A stretch of DNA of 64,000 bases from Microbacterium maritypicum (lineage in GTDB: Bacteria > Actinomycetota > Actinomycetes > Actinomycetales > Microbacteriaceae). Numbering within the stretch: the first letter of the stretch is position 1; every line of letters starts with the position of its first letter. Location: assembly GCF_041529975.1 (NCBI RefSeq), contig NZ_CP168030.1, positions 3,472,001 through 3,536,000 on the forward strand. Direction: 5' to 3'. Both the position numbers and the translations under genes were made by a program. Below, one piece after another: positions 17,017-24,465 of this stretch. The notes under the pieces were generated by a model that was not told the origin of the DNA, did no database searches, and worked only from the letters and a program-made list of their open reading frames with translations.

Positions 17017-17808
17017 TCAGGCGCCGGGGCCGAGGATGAAGTTCCACGCCCCGGTGGCGATGGCGGCGGCGATCGCGATGCCGGAGATCGCGGCCCCCAC
17101 GGCGAGCAGCATCCACTCGGCCGCGCCGAACCGTGACTCGCGCGCCCAGGTCCGCCGCCCCGGCGCTCCGAATCCCCGCGCCTCCATGGCGGTGGCGAGC
17201 TTCGCCCCGCGCCGGATCGACAGCACGAGCAGCGCGAACGCCATCCCGAGGAACCGGCGGATGCGACCGCGATCGGCCACGCCCCTCGCCCGGCGGGCGA
17301 GCTCGAGCGCACGCCAGTCGTCGAGGAACAGACCGACCATCCGCAGCCCGGCGAGCGCCCCGAGCACGAACCGGGCGGGAAGTCGCACGATCTGGCCGAG
17401 GCCGTCGGCGAGGTCGGTCGGGTCGACCGTGATGAACAGGACCACCGAGGGCAGCGCGATCGCGAGCACCCGCAGCATCGTGGCGAGCGCGAGCGCGAGC
17501 GATCCCTCGCTGATCCGCAGCACGAACCAGTCGACGTAGACGGTGCCGCTCGTCTCGCCGTAGAGCGCGATGGTCAGGCCGGTCAGGGGTGCGGCGAGCC
17601 AGACCGGCCAGGTGCGCATCCAGAACTCGCGCCAGCCGATTCCGGCGAACAGGAAGAGCACGAACTCCAGCACGAGCGCGACGGATGCCGACACCGGATC
17701 GAGCGTCAGGATCAGCGGCACCGCGATCAGCGCGCTGACGCCGAGCTTGGCCACCGGGTTGACGGCGGCGAGGGCTCCGGTGCGCGCCTGCGTGTCGAGC
17801 AGGGTCAC
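17017..17808 (-). CDS. ykoC: ECF transporter transmembrane T component (YkoC type)
   Basis: 263 residues with about five to six membrane segments. Two Ala-Arg-rich cytoplasmic motifs, ELARRARGVADRGRIR and ATAMEARGFGAPGRR, are the ARG signatures of T components and couple to the ATPase. The GTG start at 17806-17808 overlaps the ATPase stop by four bases. Third gene of the riboswitch-controlled thiamine operon. The symbol follows the B. subtilis ykoEDC order. Confidence 0.9.
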   Translation of the reverse strand: MTLLDTQARTGALAAVNPVAKLGVSALIAVPLILTLDPVSASVALVLEFVLFLFAGIGWREFWMRTWPVWLAAPLTGLTIALYGETSGTVYVDWFVLRISEGSLALALATMLRVLAIALPSVVLFITVDPTDLADGLGQIVRLPARFVLGALAGLRMVGLFLDDWRALELARRARGVADRGRIRRFLGMAFALLVLSIRRGAKLATAMEARGFGAPGRRTWARESRFGAAEWMLLAVGAAISGIAIAAAIATGAWNFILGPGA

Positions 17809-19262
17809 GACACGCCCCCGAGTTCGAACCGCTCGGCGTGCAGCGCGCGCGCGACATCGAGGTCGTGGGTGATCGTGACGATCGCCGACCCCTCGTCGCG
17901 GAGCGCCGCGAGCATGGCGACGAGTTCCGCCCAGGTGCGGGCGTCCTGCCCGAAGGTGGGCTCGTCGAGCACGAGCACCCGCGGCCGGGTCGCGATGGCC
18001 GCGGCGACCGTGAGGCGACGTTTCTCGCCGCCGGAGAGCGTGTACGGGTTGGCGGCGGCGAGGTGCGTCAGGCGCAGTCGCGCGAGCAGCTCGTCGCTGC
18101 GCACGGCGATCTCGTCTTCGTCCATCCCGAGCGCGCGCGGTCCGACGGCCAGCTCTTCGCGCACGGTCTTCGCGAGCAGCTGATGCTCGGGCTCCTGGAA
18201 CACCATGCCGATGCGGGTCAGCAGATCCCGCGAGGCCCAGCGGATCGGCGAGGGGTCCGCCCCGGCGGCGAGCACGGCGGATGCCGTCAGGTCACCCGCA
18301 GCAGGCGGAAGCAGCCCCGCGAGGGTCAGTCCGAGCGTGGACTTACCGGCGCCGTTCGGGCCGGTGATCGCCAGCACCTGACCGGCGCGCACATCGAGGT
18401 CGATGCCGGTGGCGACCGGGCGTCCCTTGACGCGGGCGACGGCGAGTCCGCGCGCCGAGAGCAGAGTCTCGCCCGGTGTCCCGCGCGGGGGCGGCGGGGC
18501 GGCGGGGGCGTGCCCCGGCACCCACACGCCGTCGGCCGCGAGTCGTGCACCCTGGTCACCGAGTACCTCAGCGGGCGCTCCGTCTGCCACCACTCCCCCG
18601 GCGCCGATCACGATCACCCGTGTGATGAGCGGCAGCCACACCTCGAGGCGGTGCTCGACGACGATGAGCGTCGCGGGCTGTGCCTGCAGCATCCGCTGCA
18701 CCGCGTCACGCACCTCGACGACACCGGCCGGGTCGAGGTTGGCGGTCGGCTCGTCGAGCAGCACGAGCCCCGGACGCATCGCGAGCATGCCGGCGAGCGC
18801 GAGCCGCTGCTTCTGCCCGCCGGAGAGCGCCTTGGTCGGGTGGTCCAGCGGCACATCGAGGCCGACGGCATCCAGCGCCGCCTCCACCCGGGGCCAGATC
18901 TGCGCCCGTGGCACGCCGAGGTTCTCGCAGCCGAACGCGACATCGTCGCCGGCTCGCGCCAGGATCACCTGCGAGTCCGGGTCCTGCAGCACGAGACCGG
19001 CGCGCCCCCGGGTGGCGACGGCGGGAGCGCCGTCGACGAGCAGTTCGCCCGCGCTCTCGCCTTCCTCCTCGCCGCCGAGCACGCCCGCGAGACCGTGGAG
19101 CAGCGTGGACTTGCCCGCCCCGGAAGCCCCGAGCACCAGCACACGCTCACCGGGGTCGATGCGGAACGAGACGTCGCTCAGCGCCCAGGCGAGGCGACTC
19201 GCGTGGCGCCACCCCCAGCCGCGCGCCTCGACGGCGGCGGGGACGGTGTGATCCGCCGCCAT
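17805..19262 (-). CDS. ykoD: ECF transporter fused double ATPase (YkoD type)
   Basis: 485 residues with two ABC ATPase domains in one chain. Domain 1 (about 1-240) has LGASGAGKSTLLHGLAG, LSGGQKQRLALA and GLVLLDEPTANLDP. Domain 2 (about 275-485) has TGPNGAGKSTLGLTLAG, LSGGEKRRLTVA and VLVLDEPTFGQDA. The FQEPEHQLLAKTVREELAVG stretch is typical of ECF ATPases. The ATG at 19260-19262 overlaps the S-component stop (TGATG). It powers uptake of the vitamin bound by YkoE. A longer frame to 19769 is a shadow across the S component. Confidence 0.92.
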   Translation of the reverse strand: MAADHTVPAAVEARGWGWRHASRLAWALSDVSFRIDPGERVLVLGASGAGKSTLLHGLAGVLGGEEEGESAGELLVDGAPAVATRGRAGLVLQDPDSQVILARAGDDVAFGCENLGVPRAQIWPRVEAALDAVGLDVPLDHPTKALSGGQKQRLALAGMLAMRPGLVLLDEPTANLDPAGVVEVRDAVQRMLQAQPATLIVVEHRLEVWLPLITRVIVIGAGGVVADGAPAEVLGDQGARLAADGVWVPGHAPAAPPPPRGTPGETLLSARGLAVARVKGRPVATGIDLDVRAGQVLAITGPNGAGKSTLGLTLAGLLPPAAGDLTASAVLAAGADPSPIRWASRDLLTRIGMVFQEPEHQLLAKTVREELAVGPRALGMDEDEIAVRSDELLARLRLTHLAAANPYTLSGGEKRRLTVAAAIATRPRVLVLDEPTFGQDARTWAELVAMLAALRDEGSAIVTITHDLDVARALHAERFELGGVS

Positions 19263-19906
19263 CAGACGCGGACGCGTGCCTCGCGCCCGGAGCCGAATCG
19301 GTCGAGCGCTCCGGTCGCGGCGATGCCTCGCGCCAGCACCCAGGACAGCGCCCCCGCGATGACGGCACCGGAGATGACCGTGCTGATGAGGTAGATCGTC
19401 GTGAAGGCGGGCCCGGAGCCGGCGTACCAGAGCACGAGGTTGTTGATCCCGCCGGCGAGGGCAGCACCGGCACCCGCGAGGATCGCGACCGGCAATGACC
19501 AGCGGCGGTAGAAGAAAAGGAGGAAGACCAGTTCGGCGCCGAGACCCTGCACGAGTCCGGCTTCGAGAGTGAGGAATCCGCCCCACTGGTTGCCGATGAG
19601 GGCCGAGACGACCGCCGCGAGCAGCTCGACGTAGATCGCCGCGCCCGCCTTGCGGATGATCAGCCCGCCGAGGACGCCGGCGAAGAGCCACGGGCCGTCG
19701 AGAAGCCCCTGGACGCCGGGGAGCAGCGGCTCGAGCAGGGCCTTCGGGCCGAGGTACCCGACGTTCCACGCCAGGAAGATCAGGCCTGCGGCGACGCCGA
19801 TGACGCTGGCGACGACGATGTCGACGATGCGCCAGCGCAGGAAGCTCCTGGCCGGGGGCGTGGCCGGGGCCTTGGTGGACGCCGATGTGGACGTGGACGT
19901 GCTCAT
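19262..19906 (-). CDS. ykoE: ECF transporter substrate-binding S component (YkoE type)
   Basis: About 214 residues. The N-terminus is low-complexity (MSTSTSTSASTKAPATPPAR), followed by five or six membrane segments; IVDIVVASVIGVAAGLIFLAW and GNQWGGFLTLEAGLVQGLGA match YkoE proteins, which bind thiamine or its hydroxymethylpyrimidine precursor. The start at 19904-19906 has GGAGG at suitable distance; the upstream ATG (19930) lies inside the riboswitch and is rejected. The TPP riboswitch directly upstream fixes the substrate class. Confidence 0.9.
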   Translation of the reverse strand: MSTSTSTSASTKAPATPPARSFLRWRIVDIVVASVIGVAAGLIFLAWNVGYLGPKALLEPLLPGVQGLLDGPWLFAGVLGGLIIRKAGAAIYVELLAAVVSALIGNQWGGFLTLEAGLVQGLGAELVFLLFFYRRWSLPVAILAGAGAALAGGINNLVLWYAGSGPAFTTIYLISTVISGAVIAGALSWVLARGIAATGALDRFGSGREARVRV

Positions 19907-19911
19907 CTGAA

Positions 19912-20003
19912 CTCCTCCCTGCGCTGGCATGACCCAGATCAGGTTCGACGGTCGAAGCGCGATTCGCTCCCTCTCAGCCCGGCTCGCCGGACTCCCGTGG
20001 TTG
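19912..20003 (-). ncRNA. TPP (THI-box) riboswitch controlling ykoEDC
   Basis: On the minus strand the sequence contains the THI-box landmarks in order: CACGGGAGTCC, GGGCTGAGAGGGAG (CUGAGA core at 19972-19977), GACCGTCGAACCTGATCTGG, and GGTCATGCCAGCGCAGGGAG. The closing helix ends in the GGGAGGAG that serves as the ribosome-binding site for ykoE. This suggests that ligand binding hides the site and shuts off translation; I see no T-rich terminator after it. Confidence 0.93.
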
Positions 20004-20078
20004 TGCTGAAGAGCCTACCGGCTCGCGACACCCCGCGGGCGACGAGGCTGCGCGCCGCGCAACGCGCCCGGGATTGGG

Positions 20079-20084
20079 TACCGT
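20079..20084 (+). promoter_or_regulatory. -10 element, leaderless start of the carboxypeptidase gene
   Basis: TACCGT ends six bases before the GTG at 20091; no ribosome-binding site is present between them. Confidence 0.4.
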
Positions 20085-20090
20085 AAACGA

Positions 20091-21956
20091 GTGACCGCTT
20101 CAGATCCCGCCGACGAGGCGACGGGCGTCGTCGATGGCGACGGCTCGCCGGACGCCGTCCCCTCCGGACCGGTCGACGACCTGCCGGTCGCGGTGGATGC
20201 TGCCCCCGCAGACTCCGCCGACACCTCCGCGTTCGCCGCCGACCGGCTGTTCGCGGGCGATGTGCGCCCTCCGGACGCCGTCGTGGCCCCGGCGATCCCG
20301 GTCGACTCCGCGGCGATCGGCGCGCTGTTCACGACACCGGGCTCCACGGGCGGCGGCGTCGATCACGAACCCGAGCTGCTCTCCGAACCCGCAGCGGAGC
20401 CCGTCGAGGCCGCCGGCCTCGTAGAGCCCATCGAGCCCATCGAGCCCGTCGAGCCTGTCGAGCCTGTCGAGCCCGTGGATGCGACGCCGCCGACACCCCC
20501 GCTGACCAAACCGCCGTTCGTCCCGGCCGAGCGGACAGCCGGTGAAGAGCCGGCGGACGACACGAATGCTCTCCTCCACGCGAGCGCACCGCAGTGGGCG
20601 GATGACACGACCGGAGCGACGGCCCTCACCTGGGTCGATGCCGCGACGGTCGCCGCGCACCCGCCTCTCGCCACTCTCGACGAGCCGGCCGAGGCCGAGC
20701 AGTCAGGCGGGCTGATGCGCGGGGCCCACCTGCGACCGGCGATCGCCCGTCCGGGGGTCCTGGTGCCGTTGGCGACGCTCGTCGCGATCGTCGCCGCCTA
20801 CGCCGGTACGACGATGCTGTGGCCACTGCACGAAGTCCCTCCGACGGTGCAGTCCGTCGAATTCGAGACCACTCCCGCCGCCGCGGCTGCGATCACCTGG
20901 CCCGGCGAGGGCAGCGCGGCTGTCGGCATCGGCGGGCTGAGCACGGTGGCCTCGAATCCCGGTGCCGTGAGCATCGCGAGCATCACCAAGGTCGTGAGCA
21001 GCCTGATGGTGCTCGACCGGATGCCGCTGGCGCTCGGCGAGCAGGGCCCCGAGTTCCGCTTCAGTTACCGCGACAGCGTGGAGTACTGGGACTACCGGCG
21101 CAGTGATCAGTCCGCGCTGGATGTGCCCGTCGACGGTGTGCTGACCGAATACCAGATGCTGCAGGGCACGCTCCTGGGGTCGGCGAACAACTACATCGAC
21201 CGGCTCGCGTCCGAGATCTGGGGCTCCGACCGGGAGTTCGCGTCCGCCGCGGAGACCTGGCTGAGGGAGCGCAACCTCACCGGCATCACGGTCGTGACCC
21301 CGTCGGGCTTCGACGAACGCAACGTCTCGACGCCCGACTCGCTCATCGCACTGGGCGAGCTGGCGATGCAGAATCCGGTGTTCGCGGAGATCGTGGGCAC
21401 GAAGTCGGTGGACCTCCCCGGCGCGGGCACGGTCGTCAACACGAACGGGATGCTCGCCGATCCGGGTGTCGTCGGCATCAAGACCGGCACGCTGGTCGGT
21501 TGGAACCTGCTCACCGCGAAGGATGTGACCGTCGGCGACACGACGGTGAAGTTGTACGCCGCCGCGCTGAACCAGGCGGGCGACGATGAGCGGCTCGCCC
21601 TGACCCGCTCGCTGTTCGCCGAGACCGAAGCTGCACTGCAGGCGCAGGGCCCGGCGGTCGCCGCGGGCACGGTCGTCGGACGCGTCACGACCCAGTGGGG
21701 CGAGGATGTCGAGGTCGTCACCGACTCCGACGCCGATGTGGTGCTGTGGAACGGTGCCCTCGCCACAGCCACCCCGGCCTTCGACCTCGCGGACGAGCGC
21801 GATGAAGACGGCACGGTGGGGACGATGACCGCTGCCGGCCCGCTCGACAGCGTCACGGTTCCCCTGGTCCTGGCCGAAGATGTCGAGGGACCGAGCCCCT
21901 GGTGGCGTCTGACCCACCCGCTCGAGCTCCTGGGCATCACCACCGACCCGCGCTGA
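20091..21956 (+). CDS. D-alanyl-D-alanine carboxypeptidase with long cytoplasmic N-region
   Basis: 621 residues. Residues 1-220 are acidic and low-complexity, including runs of IEP/VEP near residue 105-120. One membrane segment lies at about 224-245 (VLVPLATLVAIVAAYAGTTM). The extracytoplasmic penicillin-binding domain has SITK (SIASITKVVSSLMV), SAN (LLGSANNYIDRL) and KTG (GIKTGTLVGWN). This is the low-molecular-weight class C carboxypeptidase type that trims the terminal D-Ala of peptidoglycan stem peptides. The long intracellular tail is unusual for the family and could be a regulatory or protein-binding region. Followed by a strong terminator hairpin at 22017. Confidence 0.88.
   Translation: MTASDPADEATGVVDGDGSPDAVPSGPVDDLPVAVDAAPADSADTSAFAADRLFAGDVRPPDAVVAPAIPVDSAAIGALFTTPGSTGGGVDHEPELLSEPAAEPVEAAGLVEPIEPIEPVEPVEPVEPVDATPPTPPLTKPPFVPAERTAGEEPADDTNALLHASAPQWADDTTGATALTWVDAATVAAHPPLATLDEPAEAEQSGGLMRGAHLRPAIARPGVLVPLATLVAIVAAYAGTTMLWPLHEVPPTVQSVEFETTPAAAAAITWPGEGSAAVGIGGLSTVASNPGAVSIASITKVVSSLMVLDRMPLALGEQGPEFRFSYRDSVEYWDYRRSDQSALDVPVDGVLTEYQMLQGTLLGSANNYIDRLASEIWGSDREFASAAETWLRERNLTGITVVTPSGFDERNVSTPDSLIALGELAMQNPVFAEIVGTKSVDLPGAGTVVNTNGMLADPGVVGIKTGTLVGWNLLTAKDVTVGDTTVKLYAAALNQAGDDERLALTRSLFAETEAALQAQGPAVAAGTVVGRVTTQWGEDVEVVTDSDADVVLWNGALATATPAFDLADERDEDGTVGTMTAAGPLDSVTVPLVLAEDVEGPSPWWRLTHPLELLGITTDPR
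20420..20476 (+). repeat. In-frame GAGCCC(A/G)TC tandem repeats encoding (I/V)EP
   Basis: About seven nine-base units encode I/V-E-P tripeptides inside the cytoplasmic region of the carboxypeptidase. Small variations among units (ATC/GTC, CCC/CCT) suggest an old rather than recent expansion. Confidence 0.7.
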
Positions 21957-22016
21957 CTCTCGCGCCGAGATCGCGCCGATCGTCGCCGAACCACCGCCGC
22001 CTGACTCTCTCACTCC

Positions 22017-22072
22017 GAGGAGTCAAAGAACGCCGCCTCCAGCCCTTCGGAGGCGGCGTTTTTTGACTCCTC
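22017..22072. terminator. 24-bp hairpin terminator
   Basis: Arms 22017-22040 and 22049-22072 pair over 24 bases with one G-U, around an 8-base loop. The GC-rich core GCCGCCTCC is flanked by AA on one side and a TTTTTT run on the other, so it works as an intrinsic terminator for the carboxypeptidase gene and, because the outer arms are A/T-rich on both sides, possibly in both directions. Confidence 0.88.
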
Positions 22073-22124
22073 ACCTGCTGAGCATGTCGCTCTGCGCGGC
22101 AGGATGCCGGTCGAGCAGAACAGC

Positions 22125-22180
22125 GCACGCAGAACAGCGCCCCACCCCGCGAGTGCGGGATGGGGCGCTGTTCTGCGTGC
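22125..22180. repeat. 26-bp near-perfect inverted repeat with 4-base loop
   Basis: Arms 22125-22150 and 22155-22180 match over 26 bases with one mismatch, loop GAGT. The 12-mer GCAGAACAGCGC occurs directly at 22115-22126 and 22129-22140 and inverted at 22165-22176, so two alternative hairpins are possible. It lies 20 bases past the stop of the ABC exporter gene and could end its transcript, but no T-run follows on either strand. Confidence 0.8.
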
Positions 22181-22200
22181 GTCGCTGCGCCGGACGCGGA

Positions 22201-24465
22201 TCAGCCGCGAGGGGCGGAGCCGTCGGCCCCGTCCTCGAGGAGAGCCTGCGCGGCGGCGACCTCGGCCGCGGGCGCCTGGGCCCCGACCGAGGCTCCGGCC
22301 ACGGCAGCGGCTTCTTCCTTCGCGCTCTCGTCGTCGCCGGCCTCTCCGGTGACGACGACGGGCGTCGATCCGGTGAGGGCGTCTTCGGCGTCGATGTCGG
22401 TCGCCGCCTGCTCGAACTGCGACTGGTACAGCCGCCAGTAGGCGCCCTGCGCGGAGATGAGCTCGTCGTGCGTGCCCTTCTCCACGATGTCGCCGTGCTC
22501 CATCACGAGGATGAGGTCGGCGTCGCGGATGGTCGACAGACGGTGCGCGATCACGAACGACGTGCGCCCCTCGCGGAGCGCGGCCATCGCGTGCTGCAGC
22601 AGCAGCTCGGTGCGGGTGTCGACCGCCGACGTGGCCTCATCGAGGATGAGGATCGACGGCTGCGCGACGAATGCCCTGGCGATCGTGATGAGCTGGCGCT
22701 CGCCCGCGGAGACGTTCGCGGCATCCTCGTCGAGCACCGTGTCGTAGCCCTCGGGGAGGGCGTGCACGAAGCGGTCGACGTAGGTCGCCTTGGCGGCGGC
22801 GAGAACCTCTTCGTCGGTCGCCGTGGAGCGACCGTATCGGATGTTCTCGCGGATGCTGCCGGCGAACAGCCACGGGTCCTGCAGCACCATGCCGGTGCGT
22901 GAGCGCAGTTCGTCGCGGGTCGCCTCGGCGATGTCCTGGCCGTCGAGCATGATGCGCCCGCCGCTGAGCTCGTAGAAGCGCATGATCAGGTTGACCAACG
23001 TCGTCTTGCCGGCGCCCGTCGGGCCGACGATCGCGACCGTCTGCCCCGGCTCCACCCGGAACGACAGGTCCCGGATGAGCGGGCGCTCGGGCGTGTACGA
23101 GAACGCGACGTTCTCGAACTCGATGACACCCTTGCCCTCCACGAGCTCGGGAGCATCGGCGTCGTCCGCCTCCTGCTCGTCGGCGTCGAGCAGCTCGAAC
23201 ACCCGCTCGGCGGATGCCGTGCCCGACTGGACCACCGCAGCCATGCCACCCAGCTCGGACAGCGGCTGCGTGAACTGCTGCGAGTACTGGATGAACGCCT
23301 GCACGTCGCCGAGACGCAGCTGTCCGTTCGCGACCATCAGACCGCCGAGCACCGCGATGCCCACATAGCTGAGGTTTCCGACGAACATCATCGCCGGCAT
23401 GATGATGCCGGAGAGGAACTGCGCCTTGAAGCTCGCCTGGAACAGCTCTTCGTTCTCGACCTGGAACTTGTCGAGCGCATCCTTCTCGCGTCCGAAGACC
23501 TTCACCAGCGCGTGGCCGGAGAACGCTTCCTCGACGCGGGCGTTCAGTCGCCCGACCTTGCGCCACTGCGTGCCGAAGGCCTTCTGCGAACGCGGTCCGA
23601 TGATGCCGAAGATCACGCCCATGAGAGGCAGCGTGATGAGTGCGACGAGCGCGAGCTGCCACGAGATCGAGAACATCATGACGAGCACGCCGATCACGGT
23701 GAGCACCGAGGTGAGTGCACCGGAGAGCGACTGCTGCATCGTCTGCGTGATGTTGTCGATGTCGTTCGTGACGCGCGAGATCAGTTCACCGCGCTGCACC
23801 TTGTCGAAGTACGCCAGCGGCAGACGGTTGATCTTCGCCTCGACGGACTCGCGCAGGCGCCACATGGTGCGCACCATGATCACGTTGATGACGTAACCCT
23901 GGATCCAGGTGAGGAATGCCGCAGCCACGTAGATCGCGAGCACCGCGGCGATCACCAGACGCAGCGCCTCGAAGTCGACGCCCTGGCCGACCGTGAAGTC
24001 GCCCAGCGCCCCGACCTGGTTCGCGAAGTCGTCCTGACCGGAACCACGCAGCGCATCGATCACGACGTCCTGTGGTGTGCCCGCGGGGAAGCCGGGGAAG
24101 TCGCCGTTCGGCTGCCCGAGCTGGATGGAGATGAATCCCTTGTAGACGAGGTTCGTCGCCTCGGCGAGCACCTTGGGCGCCGCGACCGTGAGTACGACGC
24201 CGATGGCACCGAGGATCGACACGAAGACGAACCAGATCGCGGAGGGCTTCAGCAGCCCGATCATGCGCGCGAAGCTCGGACCGAAGTTGTCGGCCTTGCC
24301 CGGCGCGACGCTGTCCCAGTCGCCGGAGTTCTGACGAGCCTGCTCGGCGAGCTCGGCCTCGTACTGCTCTTCGGCCGACAGCTCGACCTCGGCCACGGCC
24401 GTCGTCGCCTTGCCGCGGCTGCGGCCGCGCTTGGCCTTGCCCTGTTCGTCGTTCAGTTCGCTCAT
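22201..24465 (-). CDS. Heterodimeric ABC exporter subunit, catalytic half
   Basis: 754 residues: a membrane domain of six segments (about 75-390) followed by an ATPase domain (about 425-670) and an Ala/Glu-rich tail. Walker A is VGPTGAGKTTLVNLI and Walker B ILILDEATSAVD has the catalytic Glu, but the signature is NVSAGERQLITIARA rather than LSGGQ. Its partner upstream shows the complementary defect, so the pair forms one normal and one degenerate ATP site, as in TmrAB and TM287/288. The N-terminus (KAKRGRSRGKATT) and C-terminal tail (~85 residues) are longer than usual. The start overlaps the partner's stop by four bases. Substrate unknown; drugs or lipids are typical. Confidence 0.92.
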   Translation of the reverse strand: MSELNDEQGKAKRGRSRGKATTAVAEVELSAEEQYEAELAEQARQNSGDWDSVAPGKADNFGPSFARMIGLLKPSAIWFVFVSILGAIGVVLTVAAPKVLAEATNLVYKGFISIQLGQPNGDFPGFPAGTPQDVVIDALRGSGQDDFANQVGALGDFTVGQGVDFEALRLVIAAVLAIYVAAAFLTWIQGYVINVIMVRTMWRLRESVEAKINRLPLAYFDKVQRGELISRVTNDIDNITQTMQQSLSGALTSVLTVIGVLVMMFSISWQLALVALITLPLMGVIFGIIGPRSQKAFGTQWRKVGRLNARVEEAFSGHALVKVFGREKDALDKFQVENEELFQASFKAQFLSGIIMPAMMFVGNLSYVGIAVLGGLMVANGQLRLGDVQAFIQYSQQFTQPLSELGGMAAVVQSGTASAERVFELLDADEQEADDADAPELVEGKGVIEFENVAFSYTPERPLIRDLSFRVEPGQTVAIVGPTGAGKTTLVNLIMRFYELSGGRIMLDGQDIAEATRDELRSRTGMVLQDPWLFAGSIRENIRYGRSTATDEEVLAAAKATYVDRFVHALPEGYDTVLDEDAANVSAGERQLITIARAFVAQPSILILDEATSAVDTRTELLLQHAMAALREGRTSFVIAHRLSTIRDADLILVMEHGDIVEKGTHDELISAQGAYWRLYQSQFEQAATDIDAEDALTGSTPVVVTGEAGDDESAKEEAAAVAGASVGAQAPAAEVAAAQALLEDGADGSAPRG

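Noticed and set aside
20420..20476. CRISPR-like short repeats
   Set aside because: Nine-base in-frame units without spacers inside a coding region; simple protein repeat.
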